A DNA stretch of 33,904 nucleotides from Caldilineae bacterium (GTDB lineage: Bacteria; Chloroflexota; Anaerolineae; J102): contig RFJM01000149.1 in assembly GCA_003694905.1 (NCBI GenBank), positions 1-33,904 on the forward strand, read 5' to 3'. Positions 16,192-25,223 of the stretch are shown here, piece after piece. Both the position numbers and the translations under genes were made by a program. Under the pieces are notes generated by a model. It did no database searches. It had not been told where the DNA came from and saw only the letters and a program-made list of their open reading frames with translations. Numbering within the stretch: position 1 is the first letter of the stretch; the number at the start of each line of letters is the position of its first letter.

Positions 16192-16205
16192 TACCCAAAC
16201 GGGTA
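16192..16205 (+). promoter_or_regulatory. Small palindrome upstream of glnA
   Basis: TACCC-AAAC-GGGTA, 62 nt before the glnA ATG. It is a possible operator half of the glnA control region. No clear -35/-10 pair was identified beside it. Confidence 0.3.
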
Positions 16206-16266
16206 CCATCCGTCTCTATCCCTTATCCTATCCCAGGTAATTCTCTGCAAAAGGAGTCACCCAGAA

Positions 16267-17670
<1,404 letters not shown>

Positions 17671-17737
17671 TCTTTTGCACCGGCGCCTTCTCTCAGAGCC
17701 TGTGCCGGGCCCCGCCGGAACGTCCCGGTAGCATTCC

Positions 17738-17776
17738 AAAAGCCTCGCGTGGCGAAAACGCTGCCGCGAGGCTTTT
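17738..17776 (+). terminator. Rho-independent terminator after glnA
   Basis: AAAAGCCTCGCG (17738-17749) pairs perfectly with CGCGAGGCTTTT (17765-17776), a 12-bp stem. The loop contains a further GCG-AAAA-CGC pairing. The A/T ends make it bidirectional in form, but only the plus strand has a gene ending here. Confidence 0.85.
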
Positions 17777-17815
17777 GTGATCGCACCCGTGTCTGCCTCT
17801 CTCACCAGAGCTTGA

Positions 17816-17821
17816 TATAAT
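17816..17821 (+). promoter_or_regulatory. -10 box of the sensor kinase gene
   Basis: A perfect TATAAT 44 nt before the kinase ATG. No good -35 occurs at 16-18 nt spacing, so the promoter may need an activator or rely on the extended region. Confidence 0.45.
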
Positions 17822-17865
17822 AGGAGACAACCGTCGGCTTTCTGTGCCGACCTTTTTTCCAGGCC

Positions 17866-20094
17866 ATGAACGCAACTCCTGCTCTTTCTCTGGAAGATGT
17901 CCTGCGGCGTCTCAACCGCATCGGTGCCGCCATCAATGCGCTGGGCGACGAAGCGACCGTCGAGACCACCCTGCGTCTAATCGTGGAAAACGCCACCGAG
18001 GTGGTGCCGGGCTCTTCCGCGGTCATCTACACCTACGATGGTGAACGCGGGGCTTTCGATGCATCCTCGCGCGTGGCCGTCGGCGAACTGGCAACGCCTA
18101 TGCCCGGCGATGAGCCGCGAGCCGAAGGTATGGGCATGCGCGCCATCCGCCAGAAGCGGCGCATCCTTTCTTACGAAGATACCGACATCTCGTTGCACCA
18201 GGTCAAGTCGCAGCAGGGCGCGCGGGTGGTGGCCTGCTATCCTCTCATCGTCTCCGAGCAGCCGGTGGGTGTGCTCTACGTCTATCTGCCCACCCAACGG
18301 CCCTTCACCCCCACCGAACTGCTCATGCTGGACAACTTCGTCAACCTGGCAGCCATGGCCATCAACCAGGCCCGTCAGATGAACGAGGTGCGTCGCTATC
18401 TGGAACGCAAGGAAGAGGAGCTGAAAAGACTGAGACAGGCAGACTTCCTGATCTCATCACGCCTGGGTTTACAGGAAACCCTGGAAGCGATTCTGCAAAT
18501 GGCGTTAGAGGTCACGGGGGCACGCTACGGCATTCTGCGGCTGAAGGAACGCAACGCCGATGTACTGGTCACGCGAGCCATCGCCGGCGATGACCTGGGC
18601 CGGCCCGCGGTCGAAGCCCTGCCTATCAACACCACCAGCATCACCGGCTGGGTGGCGAAGTATCGCCAGCCGCTCTGCATTGCCGATGTCCACAGCGGCC
18701 CCTGGGCTCGCATCTACTATCCGCTCGACCACGAGATGGAAATGCGTTCCGAGCTGGCCGTGCCTTTGTTGGGCGCAGGTGGTCGCCTGGAAGGTGTCAT
18801 CAATCTCGAGAGTCCCGAGATTGGGGCCTTTAGCGAGGACGACAGCCTGCTCCTGCAATCGCTCGCCACTCAGGCGGTTATCGCCCTGCAGGAGATCCGG
18901 CTTCTGGATGCACTGCTCGAACTCTCCGAACGGCTGCTCACGGCTTCGGACCAGGAATTCTTCGACCATCTGGTGACCCTGACCTGCGACCTGCTCAACG
19001 CGCCGGTCTCGGCTCTCTGGACGGTGGAAGGGGAGGAACTGATCTTGCGCAGCAGCAATGGCGGCTTTCGCCGCGGCCAGCGCATCCCCCTGCATGCCAG
19101 TCTGACAGGGGAAGCTGTGTTGCAACGCCGCCTGGTCACCGCCGAGGACCTGCGTTCGGATCCGCGTTTCCGGCACGGGGAGCTTGCCCGTACCCAGGGC
19201 TGGACCCAGGCCCTCATCGCTCCCCTGGCAGCAGATGAGACCAGCACACCTGTGGGTGCCCTCAGCGTCTACAACACTACCAATGACGACTCGGCCTTTG
19301 CCGCCACCGATTGGGACAAGAAAGTGCTCACGGCGTTGGCCCACCATGCCGCGCTGGCCGTGCAGAATGCCCGGCGCAAAGAGGCTCTGCTGCAGGCGCA
19401 GGAACAACAGGCTGCAGCCGAAACCTTCGCGGCCATGGGCGATATCGCTGCCAATCTGCTGCACCGGCTTAACAACAAGATCGGAACCATCCCCGTGCGG
19501 GTGGAAGGTATCCAGGACAAGAGCGCAGCGGTGCTGGCTGCCGACCCCTATCTGGCCCGGAATCTGGCCGAAATCGAGCGCAGCGCCGTGGAAGCCATGG
19601 AAACCCTGCGCGACAGCCTCTCCTATCTGCGTCCTTTTCATCTTGCCCCGGTAGATGTCGCTGCCGTAGTCCGGCAGGCGCTGGATACCCTGGATGTACC
19701 GCAGGGGATCCGTATCGAGACGGACAACCTGGTGGATCTGCCCCCGGTTACGGCCGGACGCGAACGCCTGGTACTGGTGTTCGTCAATCTGCTGGAGAAT
19801 GCCATCACAGCCATGCAGGGAGAGGGCACCATCACCATCCGGGCCGAGCCACTCGGGCATCGGCTGGAGATCCGCGTCTCGGACACGGGGCCAGGCATCC
19901 CGCCCGAACTACAAGACCGCATTTTCGATTTCAACTATTCGGGCGCCAAGCGTGCGTCGGGCAAGCTGGGCTTTGGTCTGTGGTGGGTTCGCACCATCAT
20001 GGCCCGGTTCGGTGGCGGGATTTCGGTGCAAAGCGATGGCCGGCACGGGACGACATTCATCCTCACCTTGCCTCTGAGCCAGACGGAGCCATGA
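17866..20094 (+). CDS. Soluble sensor histidine kinase with three GAF domains
   Basis: 742 aa, no membrane helix. There are three consecutive GAF domains (about residues 20-168, 195-345 and 350-505), linked by short coiled coils such as 'RYLERKEEELKRLRQ'. A transmitter follows. The phosphoacceptor region 'NLLHRLNNKIG' has His533. The ATPase domain has N-box Asn645 in 'LLENAITAM', G1 'DTGPGIP' from Asp673 and G2 'GFGLWWV'. The HRLNN form of the H-box is seen in GAF-rich cytoplasmic kinases. The signal is unknown; GAF domains bind small ligands or chromophores. Its stop overlaps the start of a response regulator (ATGA at 20091-20094), which is surely its partner. Confidence 0.92.
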   Translation: MNATPALSLEDVLRRLNRIGAAINALGDEATVETTLRLIVENATEVVPGSSAVIYTYDGERGAFDASSRVAVGELATPMPGDEPRAEGMGMRAIRQKRRILSYEDTDISLHQVKSQQGARVVACYPLIVSEQPVGVLYVYLPTQRPFTPTELLMLDNFVNLAAMAINQARQMNEVRRYLERKEEELKRLRQADFLISSRLGLQETLEAILQMALEVTGARYGILRLKERNADVLVTRAIAGDDLGRPAVEALPINTTSITGWVAKYRQPLCIADVHSGPWARIYYPLDHEMEMRSELAVPLLGAGGRLEGVINLESPEIGAFSEDDSLLLQSLATQAVIALQEIRLLDALLELSERLLTASDQEFFDHLVTLTCDLLNAPVSALWTVEGEELILRSSNGGFRRGQRIPLHASLTGEAVLQRRLVTAEDLRSDPRFRHGELARTQGWTQALIAPLAADETSTPVGALSVYNTTNDDSAFAATDWDKKVLTALAHHAALAVQNARRKEALLQAQEQQAAAETFAAMGDIAANLLHRLNNKIGTIPVRVEGIQDKSAAVLAADPYLARNLAEIERSAVEAMETLRDSLSYLRPFHLAPVDVAAVVRQALDTLDVPQGIRIETDNLVDLPPVTAGRERLVLVFVNLLENAITAMQGEGTITIRAEPLGHRLEIRVSDTGPGIPPELQDRIFDFNYSGAKRASGKLGFGLWWVRTIMARFGGGISVQSDGRHGTTFILTLPLSQTEP

Positions 20095-21152
20095 CGATGC
20101 AACGCCGCCCCCGCGCTCTCGTGGTCGAAGATGACAGGTCCTGGCAACAGATCCTGGCCGAATTGCTGGGCGACGCCGGACTGACGGTAGACTTGGCCGA
20201 CACCTACGAAACCGCACTGACGGCAATCAAGGCTGCGCCGCACCGCGTGGCGGTCGTTGACCTGTCGTTGAGCGGCCGCAATCCCCACAATCAGGACGGC
20301 CTGCTGGTACTGGAAGCTATTGGGCGACACGATCCCGGCTGTATCCCCGTGCTGCTCACCGGTTTCGCTACGGTCGAGATTGCGGTTCGCGCCTTGCGGG
20401 AACTGAACGCCTACACCTGCCTGCGCAAAGAGCTCTTTCGTCGCGCCCAATTCCGCGAGCTCATCCGAGAAATCCTGGCCGAACCTTTGCTTGAGAAGGA
20501 GGACGCTGCCGCTGCCCTACCGAGTACGGCGAAAGCCGAAACGTCTGCCGCCGGTCCGGCCACAGAAGGCGCGCATGTGTTGGTGGTGGAAGACGATGCC
20601 GGCTGGGCCGGTATTCTGACGGAATTGCTGAGCGACGAAGGACATCGGACGACGGTAGCCCGTAGCTACGGCGAGGCATTGGGACATCTGCAACGGCAGC
20701 CCTACGATTTACTGGTGGTCGATCTGTCGCTGGCCAGTTCGCTGGCACCCGGCGACAACAGCGACGGTATGCGTCTACTCGCCTTCGGCCGCGATGCGGG
20801 AATCCCGACATTGGTGGTCAGTGGCATGGCCACACCTGACGATACCGAACGGGTCTACCGGGAGTTCGAAGCTTTTGCCTTTCTGGAAAAACAGGCCTTC
20901 GACCGCGGTACTTTCCGCCAGGTGGTGCGGGCAGCCCTGGCCTCCCGGCCCGCAGCCGGGGCGCTGGCACTGCTGACCGACCGCGAACGGCAGGTGCTCG
21001 ACTGTCTTGTGCGGGGTATGAGCAACAAGGAAATTGCTCGGGAACTGGTCATCTCCCCCAATACGGTCAAACGTCATCTCAAGGCTATTTACACCAAGCT
21101 GGAAGTCAACTCTCGTGCCGCGGCCGTGGCAAAGGCGATGGAGGCGCAGTAA
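20091..21152 (+). CDS. Response regulator with two receiver domains and a LuxR-type DNA-binding domain
   Basis: 353 aa from the ATG at 20091, which overlaps the kinase stop. The frame is open upstream inside the kinase gene. REC1 spans about residues 8-130, with acidic pair Asp14/Asp15, phosphoacceptor Asp57, Thr90 and Lys113. REC2 spans about 161-285, with Asp168/Asp169, Asp211, Ser244 and Lys267. A LuxR/GerE helix-turn-helix spans about 293-350 ('LTDRERQVLDCLVRGMSNKE'). Both receivers keep all catalytic residues, and both have a lengthened loop after the phosphoacceptor with a conserved '(Q/S)DG'. Duplicate receivers suggest two-input or graded control. Targets are unknown. Confidence 0.9.
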   Translation: MTMQRRPRALVVEDDRSWQQILAELLGDAGLTVDLADTYETALTAIKAAPHRVAVVDLSLSGRNPHNQDGLLVLEAIGRHDPGCIPVLLTGFATVEIAVRALRELNAYTCLRKELFRRAQFRELIREILAEPLLEKEDAAAALPSTAKAETSAAGPATEGAHVLVVEDDAGWAGILTELLSDEGHRTTVARSYGEALGHLQRQPYDLLVVDLSLASSLAPGDNSDGMRLLAFGRDAGIPTLVVSGMATPDDTERVYREFEAFAFLEKQAFDRGTFRQVVRAALASRPAAGALALLTDRERQVLDCLVRGMSNKEIARELVISPNTVKRHLKAIYTKLEVNSRAAAVAKAMEAQ

Positions 21153-21327
21153 CCCGGAGCCTTCGGAACCGCCTTCTACCCGCGCCAGGCCGCAGCAACA
21201 CCGCCCGGTAAACCGAGGCGACGATCGGCGGTTGGGTGTGGCCGCAGGTACAGACGAATCCGTGATTGGCCCGTAAGCGCGGCCACAGCCAACCGGACAA
21301 CCACGCACTGCTTCGGCTTGCCGGGCG

Positions 21328-21523
21328 GTGCTGTATCGCCGCGTTGCGGCGACAGGCTGGAAAGCCTGTCCCACATGCAGCGCTGCCCGAGAAGCTGAAA
21401 CCCCGGCCGCCCGTTTCGGTGGCCGAGGCCGCAGATGCGGGGGCGCTCTCCCGCACCCCCTTGCAGGGGAGACTCTTACCAGCCCGGCGCACCGACTGTC
21501 CCCCTCGTTTTGAAACACACCCC
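21328..21523 (+). repeat. Interspersed repeat copy C (long form, with inserted palindrome)
   Basis: It aligns with 32601-32747 over its whole length. Shared blocks are GTGCTG, CGCC...TGCGGCGA, GAGAAGCT-N-AAACC, CGGCCGCC, GCAGATGCGGGG, ACC-N-GCCCGGCG and CGTTTTGAAACRCACC. Compared with that copy it has about 28 extra bases containing the hairpin GACAGGCT-GGAA-AGCCTGTC (21351-21370). This looks like a palindrome inserted into the repeat. Its last 25 bases are the promoter-upstream element (TCCCCC, TC, GTTT, TGAAACACACC). Confidence 0.75.
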
Positions 21524-21538
21524 GAAGCCGGCTTCGAT

Positions 21539-21568
21539 TTGACACAGCGCGCGGCCCAGGGCTATACT
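21539..21568 (+). promoter_or_regulatory. Promoter of secD-secF
   Basis: TTGACA (21539-21544), 18 nt, TATACT (21563-21568). The expected start is near 21575, with a leader of about 74 nt. The repeat element TGAAACACACC ends 41 nt before the -10. Confidence 0.7.
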
Positions 21569-21648
21569 CGGTTGGTTCACCACAACACAGAACAGATCCT
21601 CATCCTCGCGGGTGTGCAAGGTCTGTTTGGTCTTCTTGAGGCAGTTTC

Positions 21649-23058
21649 ATGCAGACACGGAACAACATCATTCTCGTACTCATCATCCTTCTGATTGCCC
21701 TGGCAACTTATATTGCCCTCCCCATCCAACATGTCGACTGGCTGAAGTCCACCATCGCCCGCCACCAGAACCCCGAAAAGGCGTTGGAGCTAAAGCTGGG
21801 CCTCGACCTGCAAGGGGGGACGCAAGTACAGCTCGAGCCGGACGTCAGTGGCGACCGCACCTTCACGCCCGAAGACATCGACAAGGCAAAGGTGATCATC
21901 GAACGTCGTGTCAACGGGCTGGGTGTCACCGAACCCCTGGTACAGACCAGCGGCGAGCGCATCATCGTGGCCCTACCGGGTGTGGATAATCCCGACCAGG
22001 CTATCGAGACCCTGCGCGGCACAGGTCAGCTGGAATTCGTCGATCTATCTACGGCGCCGCCGACCCTCGGGGCCGGCGATACCATCGTGACCTCCCTTTC
22101 CGCGGGCGAGGTGACCACCGACACGGTTGTCTACCCCACCGTCCTGACCGGGGACTATCTTCGCTCGGCCGACGTCACCCTCAGTTCGCAAACCCAGAAG
22201 CCCATCATCGCCTTTGAATTCAAGCCCGAGGGAGCCAAGATCTTCGAAGAACACACTCGCGCCCACGTCGGCGACCGGCTGGCCATCGTAATGGATAAAA
22301 CTATCCTCTCGGCGCCTGTGATCAATGCCGTCATCAGCGACCGGGGCATCATCGAGGGCGACTTCACCCTGGAAGAGGCCCGCAATCTGGCCATCCAAAT
22401 GCAGTACGGCGCACTGCCCGTGCCCCTAAAGGTTGCCGATGTACGCACGGTGGGGCCTTCCCTGGGGCAGGATTCCGTGGATTCCAGCATCAAGGCCGGG
22501 ATCATCGGTGTCATCGTGGTTCTGCTCTTCATGCTCATCTACTACCGCCTGCCCGGCTTCCTGGCCGACCTGGCTTTGCTCAGTTTCGTCGCTCTCAACC
22601 TGGCCGTCTACAAGCTCATCCCCGTCACGCTCACCCTTCCCGGCATCGCCGGTTTCCTGCTAACAACAGGCATGGCAGTCGATGCCAACATCCTCATCTT
22701 CGAACGCATGCGGGAGGAACTGCGCGCCGGGCGCTCCCTGACCAATGCCATCGAGGCAGGATTCTCTCGTGCCTGGACCTCTATTCTGGATTCCAACCTG
22801 TCGACCATTCTCACCGCTTTCATCCTGATGTATTTTGGGTCTAACTTCGGTGCCTCTATGGTTCAGGGTTTCGCGGTCACGCTGCTCATCGGTGTGCTCA
22901 TCTCCATGTTCACGGCCGTATTGGTCACCCGCACCCTCATGCGCTTTGTAGTAGGCCACTTTGGCCGGGCTCTGAGCCCGCATCTGCGCCTCTTCGGCGT
23001 CAGCCGCCTGCAGCGTGACATGAGCCAGGCGGCTCGGGTCTCGGTGCAGGCCCGCTGA
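21649..23058 (+). CDS. secD: Protein translocase subunit SecD
   Basis: 469 aa. The first membrane helix (about 7-25) is followed by the conserved 'LGLDLQGGTQ' (residues 50-59). The large P1 domain has 'IERRVNGLGVTEPLVQ' and a complete 'GTGQLEFVDL'. Five C-terminal helices include 'TTGMAVDANILIFERMREE'. SecD works with SecF to complete protein export using the proton or sodium gradient. The P1 domain is short, as in Gram-positive-type and Chloroflexota proteins. secF follows 43 bp downstream. Confidence 0.96.
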   Translation: MQTRNNIILVLIILLIALATYIALPIQHVDWLKSTIARHQNPEKALELKLGLDLQGGTQVQLEPDVSGDRTFTPEDIDKAKVIIERRVNGLGVTEPLVQTSGERIIVALPGVDNPDQAIETLRGTGQLEFVDLSTAPPTLGAGDTIVTSLSAGEVTTDTVVYPTVLTGDYLRSADVTLSSQTQKPIIAFEFKPEGAKIFEEHTRAHVGDRLAIVMDKTILSAPVINAVISDRGIIEGDFTLEEARNLAIQMQYGALPVPLKVADVRTVGPSLGQDSVDSSIKAGIIGVIVVLLFMLIYYRLPGFLADLALLSFVALNLAVYKLIPVTLTLPGIAGFLLTTGMAVDANILIFERMREELRAGRSLTNAIEAGFSRAWTSILDSNLSTILTAFILMYFGSNFGASMVQGFAVTLLIGVLISMFTAVLVTRTLMRFVVGHFGRALSPHLRLFGVSRLQRDMSQAARVSVQAR

Positions 23059-23101
23059 GTTCGCCCTTTCCTCATCCCTCACTTCTACCTTATATCGAGT
23101 C

Positions 23102-24046
23102 ATGTACGAAATCGTTCAACACCGACGCTGGTACTACATCTTCTCAAGCCTGGTCATTCTACCCGGCCTGCTGGCCATGATCTACGCCATCATCACCATT
23201 GGTTCCCCGGTACGTCTATCCATCGACTTCACCGGCGGCACCCTGTGGGAGCTGCGCTTCGACCAGGCGATTCCCCCGGGCGAGATCACGACGACCCTCA
23301 ACGATCTGGGGCTCTCGGATGTGAACGTGAACACCATCGGCGACGATCGCACCTTCGTCATCCGTACCACGCCCATCAGCCCTGAACAAAAACAGGAGAT
23401 CCTCGCGGCCTTGACCGACAAGTTCGGAACCCCCGAAGAACGTCAATTCCGCGCGGTCGGGCCTACCGTCGGCCGGGAGGTGACGCGCACGGCATTTATC
23501 GCCGTGGTCATGGCCTCCCTCGTCATCCTGGGCTTCATCACCTGGGCCTTCCGGCAGGTCACCTATCCCTTCCGTTTCGGTGCGGCAGCCATCATCGCTA
23601 TGCTTCACGATGTGCTGGTGACCGTGGGGGTCTTCTCCATCATGGGCATTTTCGCCGGTTGGGAGGTGGATGCCCTCTTCCTCACGGCCTTGCTGACGGT
23701 CATCGGCTTCTCGGTGCAGGATACCATCGTCGTTTTCGACCGCATTCGCGAGAACAGCCGCCGCCGTCGTGGCGAAGACTTCGAGACCATCGCCAACCGA
23801 TCACTGCTGGAGACGATGCAGCGCTCCATCGCCACCCAGATCAATGCCATGTTTGTCATGATTGCGTTGCTGATCTTCGGCGGTCCCACCATCCGCGAAT
23901 TTTTCGCCACCCTGCTCATCGGGCTGCTCAGCGGCACCTACTCCTCTATCTTCATCGCCACGCCCTTACTGGTGTCGTGGCAGAAAGGCGAGGGCATCTT
24001 CGGCATCTTCGGCCGGGGGCGTACCAGACAGCCGGCTGCGGCCTAA
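23102..24046 (+). CDS. secF: Protein translocase subunit SecF
   Basis: 314 aa. An N-terminal helix is followed by 'SIDFTGGTLWELRF', a small extracytoplasmic domain, and five helices with the SecF signature 'GFSVQDTIVVFDRIREN'. It partners SecD. SecD and SecF are separate here, not fused as in Bacillus. It ends with a short basic tail and is followed within 22 bp by a strong terminator. Confidence 0.96.
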   Translation: MYEIVQHRRWYYIFSSLVILPGLLAMIYAIITIGSPVRLSIDFTGGTLWELRFDQAIPPGEITTTLNDLGLSDVNVNTIGDDRTFVIRTTPISPEQKQEILAALTDKFGTPEERQFRAVGPTVGREVTRTAFIAVVMASLVILGFITWAFRQVTYPFRFGAAAIIAMLHDVLVTVGVFSIMGIFAGWEVDALFLTALLTVIGFSVQDTIVVFDRIRENSRRRRGEDFETIANRSLLETMQRSIATQINAMFVMIALLIFGGPTIREFFATLLIGLLSGTYSSIFIATPLLVSWQKGEGIFGIFGRGRTRQPAAA

Positions 24047-24067
24047 ACGCGTTTACTCAGACACAGG

Positions 24068-24094
24068 AACCGGGCGCGTGCCCGGTTTTTCTTT
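24068..24094 (+). terminator. Rho-independent terminator after secF
   Basis: AACCGGGC (24068-24075), loop GCGT, GCCCGGTT (24080-24087), then TTTCTTT. It lies only 15 bp before the ATG of the next gene. Confidence 0.85.
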
Positions 24095-24109
24095 GCTGCG
24101 ACTTTCCCC

Positions 24110-25084
24110 ATGCTGGCCCTTCTCCTGCAAAACGGTCATCTCAGACTGGAGACAAGCTACCCCAGACCGATACCGCGTCAGGACGAGGCACTGATACGCG
24201 TGCGCCTGGCGGGCATCTGCGGCACCGATCTGGCCCTGGTCGAGGGCTACAAGGGCGGATACAACGGGGTGCCGGGGCATGAGTATGTGGGAGAGGTGGT
24301 GGAAGCACCGGGAAACGAGGAGTGGGTGGGCCGGCGCGTTGTCGGCGAGATCAATACCGCATGCGGACAATGTGACCGCTGTACCCAGGGCCTGGTTACT
24401 CACTGCAGGGAGCGGCGGGTACTCGGCATCAAGGATTGGGACGGAGCCTTCGCAGAATACCTGGTCAGCCCGCTGAGCCTGCTCCACCGCCCGCCCCCGA
24501 CCGTGCCCGACACGTCCGCCGTTTTCACGGAACCGTTGGCAGCAGCATACGCAGCGCTGCGCGACATGCCAGACGACCTGCGCCAGCGCCCGCCCGCAAC
24601 GTTGCGTATCCTGATCGTCGGAGATGGCAGGCTGGGCCAGTTGCTGGCACGTGTCTTTCAGGCCGAGGGGTATCGACCGCTGCTCCTCGGGCGTCATCCT
24701 TCCAAACTGGCCCTGGCGCGATCGTGTGGCATCGCGACCACTCGACAGATCGACACCTCGGCAGAGTACGACATCGCCGTCGACGCCAGCGGGCGTCCCG
24801 AGACGCTGGCCACGCTTCTCGGCCATGTACGTCCTCGCGGCGCCATCATCCTCAAAACAACGGCCGCCCATCCTGCTTCCCTGGATCTTGCTCCCCTGGT
24901 GGTAAACGAAATACGACTCATCGGCTCGCGTTGCGGCCCCTTCCCCCGCGCACTGACTGCGCTGGAGCAAACACAGATCGACCCTCGGCCGCTCATCAGC
25001 GCAACATATCCTCTTTCCGCAGCTCTGGAGGCTATGGAGCACGCGCGTCGGCCGGACGCGATCAAGGTATTGCTACAGCCTTAG
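24110..25084 (+). CDS. Medium-chain zinc dehydrogenase, threonine/sorbitol dehydrogenase-like
   Basis: 324 aa. Catalytic zinc ligands are Cys37 ('GICGTD'), His57-Glu58 ('PGHEYVG') and Glu141 ('FTEPLAAA'). The structural-zinc cysteines are 85, 88, 91 and 99. The Rossmann turn is GDGRLG (171-176). It should be an NAD(P)-dependent dehydrogenase of a polyol or amino alcohol. The fold resembles threonine, sorbitol and bacteriochlorophyllide (BchC) dehydrogenases, and the sequence alone does not decide. The start lies immediately after the secF terminator, with no visible Shine-Dalgarno or promoter, so expression may come from read-through or from within secF. Confidence 0.85.
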   Translation: MLALLLQNGHLRLETSYPRPIPRQDEALIRVRLAGICGTDLALVEGYKGGYNGVPGHEYVGEVVEAPGNEEWVGRRVVGEINTACGQCDRCTQGLVTHCRERRVLGIKDWDGAFAEYLVSPLSLLHRPPPTVPDTSAVFTEPLAAAYAALRDMPDDLRQRPPATLRILIVGDGRLGQLLARVFQAEGYRPLLLGRHPSKLALARSCGIATTRQIDTSAEYDIAVDASGRPETLATLLGHVRPRGAIILKTTAAHPASLDLAPLVVNEIRLIGSRCGPFPRALTALEQTQIDPRPLISATYPLSAALEAMEHARRPDAIKVLLQP

Positions 25085-25149
25085 CCCCGTGGCCGTGGTA
25101 GAGCCGATCTCGCGGCCACCTCTATCTTCTCCCATCCCCTGTCTCATGC

Positions 25150-25185
25150 TATAATCTCGTTTTGCCGCGCCGAGGTTTCGGCGCG
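25150..25185 (+). promoter_or_regulatory. -10 box and 5'-leader hairpin of the secreted-protein gene
   Basis: A perfect TATAAT (25150-25155) with TTCTCC (25127-25132) 17 nt upstream, the same hexamer pair as at the obg promoter. CGCGCCGA-GGTT-TCGGCGCG (25166-25185) forms an 8-bp stem just after the expected start near 25161. It could stabilise the 5' end of the transcript. Confidence 0.5.
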
Positions 25186-25223
25186 CAATCCAATCCATGT
25201 CAATGAGGAGACCCAGTCCGATC

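Larger units (their letters stand above)
21153..21648. other. 496-bp gene-free region upstream of secD
   Basis: The first 170 bp hold nothing recognisable. From 21328 the region is a large interspersed repeat, which includes several palindromes, followed by the secD promoter. Minus-strand open frames across it follow the repeat and have no family resemblance. Confidence 0.6.

Noticed and set aside
17772..17788. TTTTG...CGCACCC before the kinase promoter, resembling the TGAAACGC element
   Set aside because: It has a different core (TGATCGCACCC), lies 27 nt rather than 39-42 nt from the -10, and overlaps the glnA terminator.
20775..21545. Minus-strand open frames across the end of the response regulator and the repeat
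   Set aside because: They run antisense to a well-supported LuxR domain and then through the interspersed repeat. The similar peptides from both repeat copies reflect DNA repetition, not a protein family.
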